A DNA stretch of 64,000 bases from Helicobacter bilis (lineage in GTDB: Bacteria; Campylobacterota; Campylobacteria; Campylobacterales; Helicobacteraceae). Both the position numbers and the translations under genes were made by a program. Under the pieces are notes generated by a model. The model was not told the DNA's origin. It saw only the letters and a program-made list of their open reading frames with translations, and did no database searches. Of the stretch, positions 54,612-62,381 are shown piece after piece; position 1 is the stretch's first letter, and each line of letters starts with the position of its first letter. The stretch lies in assembly GCF_001999985.1 (NCBI RefSeq), contig NZ_CP019645.1, positions 930,001-994,000 on the forward strand, in the 5' to 3' direction.

Positions 54612-54660
54612 ATTATGTTAAGCTTTATTGTTATGCAATAATAACAAAGCTTAACATAAT
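54612..54660. repeat. Perfect 15-base inverted repeat with extended inner pairing
   Basis: ATTATGTTAAGCTTT (54612-54626) and AAAGCTTAACATAAT (54646-54660) are exact complements. The 19-base loop can pair further (GTTAT with ATAAC). This is among the longest perfect palindromes in the window. Confidence 0.7.
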
Positions 54661-54796
54661 GAAAATATAGATTGCCATGAGCTTTTCTGTAATGAACTTC
54701 TTTGCAAAACATGACAATAAATCATCATTGCAGTAATGCAATATAACTTCTTTTCATCATTGCAAACATGCTAAAGCAATCTAATCTGCTTTGTCA

Positions 54797-54960
54797 TATT
54801 TGCAAGTGTGGGCAAGAGCTTCGCTCGTGCAAATGCGTAAGCATGAAATATCTAAATATCTAAACCTTAGAATCTTATAAACCTTAGATTAGAATCTTAA
54901 AACAAAGATTACTTAGCTTAGTCTATGCTAGATTTTTCGCTACGCTCAAAATGACAAGGC
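54797..54960. repeat. Two A-type interspersed repeats, intergenic
   Basis: The first reads TTGTCATATTTGCAAGTGTG, then GCAAGAGCTTCGCTCGTGCA, matching in inverted sense the hairpin-containing unit in the prepilin peptidase gene. The second is the reverse form ATTTTTCGCTACGCTCAAAA, then TGACAAGG. Confidence 0.6.
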
Positions 54961-55193
54961 AAGTTAAAATGGCAAAGAAAGCCAAAATAACAAATAAAGT
55001 CAAAATGACAAAAGATTTAAAACCTGTAAAAGTATCAAAGAACACATAAGGTTAAAGTTTTAGAATCTATTATGCCTATCTAAAATCAGTTAAGATATAG
55101 ATTCTAAAATTACACCCTATAAAGCCCCTAGCCCACATAAAGTGAGAGAGATTGCCACGAGCTTCTTTGCAAGTCTAGCACATGACATAAAAT

Positions 55194-55222
55194 AATCTCT
55201 TATATCAATGCTATAAGAGATT
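55194..55222 (-). terminator. Terminator-like hairpin after the autotransporter gene
   Basis: AATCTCTTATA and TATAAGAGATT are exact complements around a 7-base loop. Read on the minus strand it is followed by ATTTTATG, 40 bases after the autotransporter stop. Confidence 0.5.
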
Positions 55223-55290
55223 AAAATTGCCAATCAAACCCTTATATTAAACTATAAGAGATTAAAATTGCCAACCAACTCTTACATTAA
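55211..55290. repeat. Direct duplication of the autotransporter 3' end
   Basis: Copy 1 (55211-55250) and copy 2 (55252-55290) share CTATAAGAGATTAAAATTG, then CCAA, with a few changes after. Copy 2 holds the last codons (NVRVGWQF and stop). Copy 1 is a decayed copy of the same end, with a frame change. Confidence 0.65.
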
Positions 55291-58200
55291 TGTTATGAGT
55301 TTTTACTTGCGCACCAAACTCACCACCATAAGATAGGTTAATAGCTGTATTTTGTCCTAGTTTAGCTCCTAGTCCTGCTTCTAGCACACCTACAAAGCTA
55401 TCAATGTTATTTGTAGCATAGAAAAGTCCATTTTGCACATTTATAGAGCTTACAAAGCTATTACCTGCCATTGCATAGCGGATACCTGCTTTAATAGTTG
55501 GGAATAATGATATTTTCTCTAGTTTAATAGCTTTTGTATATCTAATTTGTGCTAATAGATACATAGGTGTTGCTGTTGTGCCTTTTATTGTTTGATTATT
55601 AGCTGCTGTATTAAAGCTATTAAATGTAAGTTCTGGCATAATCACTGCTTGTTGCATTAGACCTATTTCTGGTGTAATAAAGCCAAAGTTTGTAGGCATA
55701 TCTAAACCAAACAATGCACTTGCACTAAAGCCACTTACAAGTCCTGTAGCTTCTCTTGTAGTATCCATTAAAGGTGTTAAGCGATAGCTATTTGCAGCTA
55801 ACATAGCATTAGCTTGAAGTTTTACAAATGGCACTAGACTTAGACTTGCTTTATTTACTTGTCCTAAAGGCATTTTAGTATGCACACCTGCCATAAAGCT
55901 GCTGCCTAGTGATTGCATTTCAGCACCAACTTTACCTGCATTTTGACTTTCTACACCAATGTGTGCTCCAAATAATACACCATTATCAAGAGCTTTTGCA
56001 GCACCACCTACAAAGCCCATAGCACTTCCATTTGTAGCAGCAAAGCCTGTAGCAGCAATGCTTGATGTAGAGAAGTATGGAGTAGCAAAACCTATCCATG
56101 ATTTATTTGCTCTCTCTTTTTCAGCGAGTAATAATGCTAGTTTTTCTTCTTTTGCTTTAGGATCTTTTTCAGATTCTACTGCTTCTGCTAATTCTTCTAG
56201 CTTAGATTTTTTACTTGCACCTGTGTATTGTGCAGATATAGCACCCTCTCTTGGATAAGAAAGATTTCCTATCTCACCTGTAGCTACTGCATCAAACACA
56301 CCATCAATAATGCTTTGTGCGCGTGTCATTTGAGAGTTCATATTAGCAATAGATTGGATAGCTCCTAATGCGCCTATTGATTTGTTTGCTTCAACGCTGA
56401 TAGTCATTATGCCGTTTTTATCAAAGCTTGCACCATAAAGGCTATTTGTAAAGCCGATATTTTGTGCGATTTGATCAGCGGTATTCATATTTGTGCTAGT
56501 TTTGTTTCCTGCGATGAATTTACTTAAATCATATTGTTTGCCAATATCCATATCAGCGATGATAAATGCTGGACCATTATTACCTGCCGCTCTAAAGGCT
56601 GCACCCGCGCTACCTGTCCCAAAATTTACTTTACCATCACCTGTTACATTGATAGCCCCATCAGTTTCATACACCCATGCACCGCCATCTGCTTTTGTCC
56701 TATCAGAGCTGATATCTACTGCATAGCCACTTGCCACATTGATAGTTGTGCTAGATCCTGCATTTATCACATCAATGATACCACTCCCTGTGTTTGTAAG
56801 TGTAAGTATGCTATTAGCAGTAGCAGTTTCTACCTTTGAGATATGTCCGCTATTGTTAAGCGTATTAACTTTTGAATCTGCGCCTGTGAATTTTACACCA
56901 TTTGCGTGTGTAATGCTACCTGTATTATTGATAGTTACATTTTGTCCGCCTGCGTCTATTGCATTTGTAATGCTACCATGATTGGTAAGTGTAGCAGATT
57001 TTTGATCTGCTGATTTGAGTTTTACTGCTCCACTGATAGTAGCACCAGCGTCGTTTGTGATATTTACACTCGTTGCAACTTGTGTTGCTGCGTCTATTTC
57101 AGCTTTAATATCACCTGCATGGTTATTGATAGTTAGCTTTTTAGTGCCACTTACAGTTTCAATCTTTTTACTATTATCAGAAATTTCTGCATAGTTTTCA
57201 ATGGTTAAATCCCCTGTGCCTGCTTTAATACCGCCTGTGATACTACCGCTAAAGTTAGTGATAGTTGTGCCTTTATCACCCTCACCATTTCCAGCTGTGA
57301 TAGCACCGCTGATAATAGCGTGATTTATGATGAGAGCGCCATTTTCTTTGGCTGTTATTGTGCCTTTAATGTCTGCTTGTGGGTTGGCTGCTCCTGTAGA
57401 TGAGACACCATTTTGAATGTTAAGTCGCTTTGTCTTGTTATCGGCTGTGATTGTAGCAGTAGTGTCCATTGTGCCATTGTTAATAATGTTAATTTCGCCT
57501 GTGCCAGCACTATTGCCGCTTATAACACTTTTTAGTGTAGCATCTTTATTGTTATTAATAGTAAGATTACCAGCACCTTTATGTGTGATAGCTCCTGTCT
57601 CCCAAGTTTTATTGTTTGTAAGTGTTACATCACCTTTTTGAGTATCAACTTCTGATTGAAATGTCCCAGTATTTGTGATACTTACCGCACCATCTCCGCC
57701 TGTTACTTTACCCGTTTTATATGTCCCGCTATTTGTGATTTCTACTTTACCAGCTCCACCTGTAACTACACCAGTCCATTCAGAATTTGCATGGGCGTTG
57801 TTGATTTTGAGTGTGCCAGCTCCACCTGTAATCTCACCACTCCATTTTGCTGCTGCTTTTTCTGAACCATTGTTGATAGTGAGAACTAAGTCTGCTTTAT
57901 TGCCTTGCACAACTTTGGTTTGCCACTTGGATTCATCAGTATTACCCAAGTTATTAATAGTTATTTGGTCTTTCAAGTGGTCACTCTGGATTGTAAGGGT
58001 TTTTCCTGTTGCTGCTCCCTTTGAGTTTGCTTTATTGTTTATTGTTTCAACATTTTTACCTAGATTTGCATCAAAATTTAATTGTCCATCTGCTCCTTTA
58101 ATATTCAGTTCAGTGTAATCATCTTTTGCCACTTCAGCATTTTTGTCGCTATTATCTGTTAAATCAAGGGCAAATAAAGGGTTAGTTACCCCCCCCCCCC

Positions 58201-58304
58201 CATAGTGTAAGGGCTGCTACTATGCTTACCTTAGCTAGTGTGCTTGTTTTTGCTTTTGTATTGCCTTTTGCCTGTGCCATTATGTCGTGTTGTAGTATTG
58301 ACAT
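55262..58304 (-). CDS. Autotransporter outer-membrane protein, phase-variable and OFF as read
   Basis: Type Va secretion protein. The start is the ATG at 58304 (AAGGAG upstream): MSILQHDIMAQAKG, then a long signal peptide with VSIVAALTLWGGG running into the poly-G tract. With 13 G the frame stops at TAA a few codons later. With 12 or 15 it joins VTNPLFALDLTDNSD and continues for about 1013 residues. The passenger (about 45-640) is built of beta-helix-like units rich in ITNNG, GAGKVEITNSG and DGAVSITNTG; a linker with ANMNSQMTRAQSIIDG leads to the beta-barrel (last 270 residues) ending NVRVGWQF. The passenger function is unknown; adhesion is common for such proteins. Confidence 0.9.
58189..58201. 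repeat. Poly-C tract (13; poly-G in coding sense) in the autotransporter signal peptide
   Basis: Thirteen C at the end of the signal-peptide core. In the coding sense, ALTLWGGG is followed by a stop when 13 are present; 12 or 15 restore VTNPLFALDL. Confidence 0.95.
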
Positions 58305-58899
58305 ATTTATCTCCTTAAATTAAAGTAAATGAAACGCAAATTCTAGCATAAAAAAGTTGAATTTTTGTTTTTTTTTTTTTGTAAATGTGGCGGTTTTATG
58401 GATTTTTGCTTTTTTATATTGATTTTAGAGTTTGTAGGGGATGTTTCGCTTCGCTTAATATGGCAATTAAAGATGTTTTGTTTTCGCTTAGTACGACAAT
58501 GTTAAAGGGTAACATAGTAAGAGATTTGTTTAGATTCTATGTTAGATGTTTCGCTTCGCTCAACATGACAAAAAAAAGGGCAACATGACAAAAAAAATAA
58601 TATGATAATAAAAGTAATATGACAAGGTTATAGATTACCATGACTTACTACCACAAGGGGCGTAATGATAAAAAAGGGTAATTAGTTTTTATAAACCCTT
58701 TATGTAATACTAAAAATATATGCCTTTGCCTGTAAATATAAAAAAAACTTGAATGAAAATAATGAAGTAATAAAAAGTAGATTCTATTAAATAAAGAAAG
58801 TTACCAAGCCACCCCCCAAATCCATTAAGATAAGGGGAGAGCAAGGAGGCGTAAAACTTGGAATTACTGCTTACTATGAGCAGACAAACAAGTGTAAGA
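58305..58899. other. Intergenic region between the autotransporter and flaA
   Basis: About 595 bases with no credible gene. It holds A13 on the minus strand (T13 at 58368-58380), 64-76 bases upstream of the autotransporter ATG, so near its promoter. Two A-type repeat copies (about 58441-58500 and 58544-58575, GTTTCGCTTCGCTCAACATG) are followed by a run of ATGACAA-like words. The right end (58800-58890) carries the flaA 3' region; a clear terminator stem was not identified. Confidence 0.6.
58441..58575. repeat. Two A-type interspersed repeats upstream of the autotransporter
   Basis: Both read GATGTTTCGCTTCGCT, then TAATATGGCA in the first and CAACATGACA in the second. They are the reverse complement of the GAGCGAAGCGAAACATC core found elsewhere in the window. 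Confidence 0.65.
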
Positions 58900-60450
58900 C
58901 TAGCTTAAAAGTCTTAAAATGTTTTGTTGCACAGCGTTTGCCTGACTTAAAGCGTAGCTACCAGATTGTGCTAGGATATTGAGTTTATTAAAGTTTGCAG
59001 ACTCTTGAGCGAAATCCACTTCTCTAATATTGCTTTCAGCTGCTTTAACATTTACTTGTGTTACAGAAATGTTATTCACAGTTGAAATCATTTGCCCTTG
59101 AACAGAACCTAAATCCGCACGGATTCTATCTAGAATCTTAGTCGCAGATTCAGCAATATCCATAACAACCATCGCACCACGCAAAGTTGTTACACCAGCA
59201 CCAAGCTCCGCACCACCACTTGCAACAACTTTATTGAAATTCGCACCAGCAGCACTTTTAACATCTTTGTTAAACGCACCCATAGTATCACGCAAATTCA
59301 CAACGGTTTTAGCAACATCTTTGTTGTCAAAACCTAAAGCCTTGTAAGTGTTTTTAGCATCAGTCCCAGACATTACGATAATATCTCTAGAATCTAGTCT
59401 GCTAAGAGATAATCGTCCATAGTTTTCAGAACCTTTACCTTCAAGCTTTTGACCACCATTCATAGATTTTACCGCTACTTCTGGCACTTTACCATTTTGA
59501 CCTTTTTCGTTTTTACCAATAGAAATCTTGATACCACGACCATCAACACTTCGCAATGTTAAACGACCTCTTTCATCAGTAAAAGCCTCAACGCCTGTTT
59601 GGTTTGTAGAAGCATTGAATGCTTGCACCAAACGACCATCAGAGTCACCAGCTTTAATGTCATTGATATCACCAAGCGTAATGCCATTAATAATAACATT
59701 TGACATTGTCCCTGATTTTACCGCTTCATCAGAAGTTGAGATAACATTTGCTACCGCACGGATGCCTGTTTTATCTGAACTTTTATTGATAACTTCAGCT
59801 AACACACCAATACCTGTGCCAACGCTTGTAGAGATTTTAACAGCCTGCAACTTCACATCATTCACACCATCAACATTTTTGAAAACTGTATTCACAGTGC
59901 CAGATGCTGTAATTAGCCCACCTGTCATAATCCTTACTTGCCCGATTTTATCACTTGTTGTTGCACCAATTGAAGCTTTAATAGATTCATTTGAATAAGC
60001 ACCAACTTGGAATTCCTTATTTGTGAAAGAACCAGATAGCAACTTCTGACCATTGAAAGAAGTAGTATTTCCAATCATATCAAGACCTTGAATAAGGCGC
60101 ACGATATCTGACTGAATAGCTCTTCTTGATTCAGTAGTTTGTCCATCTTGTGCTGCTTGTGTAGCTTTCACCTTCACAGTGTCAAGAATTTTAAGCTGCT
60201 CGTCCATCGCTTTATCAGCAATTTGGATAATCCCCATAGCATCATTTGTGTTTGCAATAGCCTGACCCAATGCACTCGCTTGACCTCTCAAGCTATCTGC
60301 AATGATCATACCAGAAGCATCATCTGCTGCCTTGTTGATTCTCAAACCTGAACTTAACTTTTCCAAAGAATCTTTCAAACCTCTTTGGGTAACAACATTC
60401 TGCACATGCGCATTCAACGCATTAATATTAGTATTGACTTGAAAAGCCAT
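58900..60450 (-). CDS. flaA: Flagellin A, major filament subunit
   Basis: Flagellar filament subunit exported by the flagellar type III system. The 516 residues begin [19 protein letters not shown], the FlaA form (FlaB starts SFRINTNIAAL). D0/D1 motifs are [56 protein letters not shown] at the N-terminus and [60 protein letters not shown] at the C-terminus. The variable centre (about 180-400) is Ser/Thr-rich and the usual site of pseudaminic acid glycosylation. CACAAGGAG lies 8 bases before the ATG, with a sigma-28 promoter upstream. Confidence 0.97.
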   Translation of the reverse strand: MAFQVNTNINALNAHVQNVVTQRGLKDSLEKLSSGLRINKAADDASGMIIADSLRGQASALGQAIANTNDAMGIIQIADKAMDEQLKILDTVKVKATQAAQDGQTTESRRAIQSDIVRLIQGLDMIGNTTSFNGQKLLSGSFTNKEFQVGAYSNESIKASIGATTSDKIGQVRIMTGGLITASGTVNTVFKNVDGVNDVKLQAVKISTSVGTGIGVLAEVINKSSDKTGIRAVANVISTSDEAVKSGTMSNVIINGITLGDINDIKAGDSDGRLVQAFNASTNQTGVEAFTDERGRLTLRSVDGRGIKISIGKNEKGQNGKVPEVAVKSMNGGQKLEGKGSENYGRLSLSRLDSRDIIVMSGTDAKNTYKALGFDNKDVAKTVVNLRDTMGAFNKDVKSAAGANFNKVVASGGAELGAGVTTLRGAMVVMDIAESATKILDRIRADLGSVQGQMISTVNNISVTQVNVKAAESNIREVDFAQESANFNKLNILAQSGSYALSQANAVQQNILRLLS

Positions 60451-60510
60451 TTTTCACTCCTTGTGATTAATATTGTAAAAATATCCCAAGCATCCTTGCT
60501 TGTTACTCTC

Positions 60511-60538
60511 ATATCGACATATTTTTAAAACTTTAAAG
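60511..60538 (-). promoter_or_regulatory. Sigma-28 (FliA) promoter of flaA
   Basis: On the minus strand TTTAAAG (60531-60537) is followed after about 12 bases by GTCGATAT (60511-60518). The Campylobacterota sigma-28 consensus is TAAA with GCCGATAA about 15 bases on. It lies about 60 bases upstream of the flaA start, so the leader is short and AT-rich. Confidence 0.75.
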
Positions 60539-60662
60539 TATTTTTTACAGATTATGATTTATTTTATTGTGAAGGTTTGTCTCATGTATTCAAAAGATTA
60601 AAAAATAACTTGTATAACATGAGACTCTAGCAGCATATCGACTTGCAAACATTGTGAATATA

Positions 60663-61976
60663 TTATAACAACTCACTATTCACAAGTTTTTCTAGCTGTT
60701 TTTGTTTAAAATCATCATTGCAAGAAGTAAAAATCATGTTTTTATTTTTCACTAAATTGTTTATTTTGCATCCGCCTGAGCATATATATTTTAGTTCGCA
60801 ATCTTTGCATTTTTCTATATGTTCTATCGAAGTGTTGTTGTTGATTGTATTAAATTCCTTAATAATGTGTTTGGCACTTGCAGTATATGGGATATGATAA
60901 GAAGAGAAATAACTACAAGGATATATCTTGCCATCAGAATCTATTACAATACTCGTTCCTATCCCGCAATTTTTAAATCGTATGTTTTTAACTTTTGAAG
61001 ATTCTACTGCAAAACCTAGCTTCCCTAGTTTTTTCATCAAATTAAAGACAACAATATTGGAATGTTGCATATCGTAATTTCTTAAGTCAAGCTCATGAAG
61101 TGCAGCACCAGACATTTCTATTTCATTATTCAGTCTTATCTGCATATTCTTATAATCAAGCATTTTTACAAAATCAACAAGATTTTCTTCAATATCCAAC
61201 AATGTGTCTGGGAGAATGGTAACTGCTAAATAAAGAGGTATATTTTTAGCTTTAATAAGATTAATTGCCTGTAAGACTTTTTTGTAATTGCCATATCCTC
61301 TATTTTGCTCATATTTTTCCGCCGATATGCCTTCCATGCTAATTTGTATATTTGAAACCAAAGGTTGAAGTTTATCGATAATGGATTCATTAATTAAAAT
61401 CCCATTAGTAAATAATGACACCTTATGACCACGCAATCCCTCAAGAAGTGAAAAAATATTTTTATGCAGTAATGGCTCGCCACCAGATATTGTTACTGAT
61501 GTATAGCCATTTATTATTGTAATGTCTCTCACTTTTGCTAAGATATTTTCGATATCTATCTGTTGCTTTTTCACTCTTCCCGCATTTATAAAACAATGCT
61601 TACAACGCATATTGCAATCATTTATCACATTAATATGTATGGATTTTTGTATATTATCCATTATCTCTTCATTTTGAGTTTGTGCAAATCCTTCCCTATA
61701 AAAATTGTTATTAAAAATTTTCTCAAGCACACTCATTCTTATAGAATAAGGATCTTGTGCGTGTATATTTTTTCTGTAAATAGCAAGAGATTCTTCTATT
61801 GTATGTTCACACAAGATACGAAACATGTCGTATTCATCATCATCTAAAACTATCCAAGTGGGATACTCTGGGGCAATCAGTAGATTTTTATTTAAAACCT
61901 TCTTATGTATAAAATTAGGAAAATTAATTCTTTCTGTCTCCACAAGTTCAATAGTTTCTGCATCAATTGCTCTCAT
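60663..61976 (-). CDS. Radical SAM/SPASM peptide-maturase-like protein with N-terminal RRE/PqqD-like region
   Basis: Probable peptide-modifying enzyme. The first 100 residues resemble a RiPP-recognition (PqqD-like) domain: EYPTWIVLDDDEYDMFRILCEHTIEESLAIY. The radical SAM core has the [4Fe-4S] cysteines in NVINDCNMRCKHCFINAG (CxxxCxxC, about residue 120), TISGGEPLL and ISMEGI. The C-terminal SPASM region binds auxiliary clusters: RFKNCGIGTSIVIDSDGKIYPCSY, then IEKCKDCELKYICSGGCKIN and a final Cys in FTSCNDD. The 437-residue length is typical of maturases. It starts 30 bases after a 37-residue gene that may encode its substrate, with AGGA 8 bases before the ATG. No protease or exporter is adjacent. 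Confidence 0.9.
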   Translation of the reverse strand: MRAIDAETIELVETERINFPNFIHKKVLNKNLLIAPEYPTWIVLDDDEYDMFRILCEHTIEESLAIYRKNIHAQDPYSIRMSVLEKIFNNNFYREGFAQTQNEEIMDNIQKSIHINVINDCNMRCKHCFINAGRVKKQQIDIENILAKVRDITIINGYTSVTISGGEPLLHKNIFSLLEGLRGHKVSLFTNGILINESIIDKLQPLVSNIQISMEGISAEKYEQNRGYGNYKKVLQAINLIKAKNIPLYLAVTILPDTLLDIEENLVDFVKMLDYKNMQIRLNNEIEMSGAALHELDLRNYDMQHSNIVVFNLMKKLGKLGFAVESSKVKNIRFKNCGIGTSIVIDSDGKIYPCSYFSSYHIPYTASAKHIIKEFNTINNNTSIEHIEKCKDCELKYICSGGCKINNLVKNKNMIFTSCNDDFKQKQLEKLVNSELL

Positions 61977-62006
61977 ATTAATTATCCTAAAATTCAGCAG
62001 AACACG

Positions 62007-62120
62007 CTAACAATCCTGTCGCTTATGAGTAGTTCTACATTGGCTTCTCTGTCTGATAACACTAATATCATTTCCTGTTTTAGTCGTCTTTAGCTTAATA
62101 ACAATTTTCTTTTGCTGCAT
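62007..62120 (-). CDS. 37-residue peptide, candidate precursor for the radical SAM maturase
   Basis: A short open frame from ATG at 62120 to TAG at 62007. AAAGGA lies 6 bases before the ATG, and the frame fills the gap between a promoter-like region and the maturase, with 30 bases between. The N-terminal half starts QQKKIVIKLKTTKTG (a beta-strand-like leader that could pair with an RRE). The C-terminal half is polar and basic, with Cys28 and Cys37 (the last residue) in RSQC...HKRQDC. There is no signal peptide. Its size, place and two cysteines suit a RiPP precursor with cysteine-derived thioethers, but there is no sequence relative I recognise, so the call is inference. Confidence 0.55.
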   Translation of the reverse strand: MQQKKIVIKLKTTKTGNDISVIRQRSQCRTTHKRQDC

Positions 62121-62381
62121 TTGCAATCCTTTATAAACGATTTGTTGAATAATACAAAAAAAAACAATTTGTCAAGGTTTTTTATGTAATTTGTCAATAC
62201 ACAACAATCATAGATATTTAAAATCAGTAATATTTTTATGTTAAAACGAGTAGCTATAATTAAAGCAAATTAACTATAAATTTGCATGTTAATATCATTC
62301 ATAGTATGCGAGTTGAGAATATTATCAAACCGACTTAGAATTCCTTGCTTACAATTAAATGTCTAGCAATTCCCTAACAAT
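62121..62381. other. Leader region between the FUSC gene and the peptide gene
   Basis: About 261 bases, very AT-rich and free of the AGATTC words that are common elsewhere. It contains the TTGACAAATT direct repeats. No gene seen. Confidence 0.5.
62149..62197 (-). promoter_or_regulatory. Promoter-like region and direct repeats of the peptide/maturase pair
   Basis: On the minus strand TTGACAAATT occurs twice (62188-62197 and 62166-62175), start to start 22 bases, about two helical turns. The second copy serves as a TTGACA -35; TATTAT (62149-62154) lies 15 bases on, a slightly short spacer. The direct repeat could be an activator or repressor site. Confidence 0.5.

Larger units (their letters stand above)
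53585..55261. other. 1.7-kb repeat-filled intergenic region between dnaK and the autotransporter
   Basis: No open frame with family features. Contents in order: a dnaK hairpin (53623-53659), B- and A-type repeat pieces (53943-54015), a B piece (54533-54560), a 49-base perfect palindrome (54612-54660), an element family beginning GATTGCCATGAGC (54672) and again GATTGCCACGAGC (55150), A-type units at about 54797-54860 and 54925-54960, many short ATGACAA words, and a duplicated piece of the autotransporter 3' end. Confidence 0.7.

Noticed and set aside
53585-55261. tRNA or rRNA genes in the long intergenic region
   Set aside because: No cloverleaf-like set of arms, GTTCRA loop or rRNA-like sequence; the structures seen are simple palindromes and repeats.
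55959-58118. Several rightward open frames opposite the autotransporter
   Set aside because: They are antisense shadows of its repetitive codons; the products are low-complexity and none has a ribosome site.
58900-60450. Possibility that the flagellin is FlaB
   Set aside because: The N-terminus [16 protein letters not shown] and a sigma-28 rather than sigma-54 (GG-N10-GC) promoter fit FlaA.
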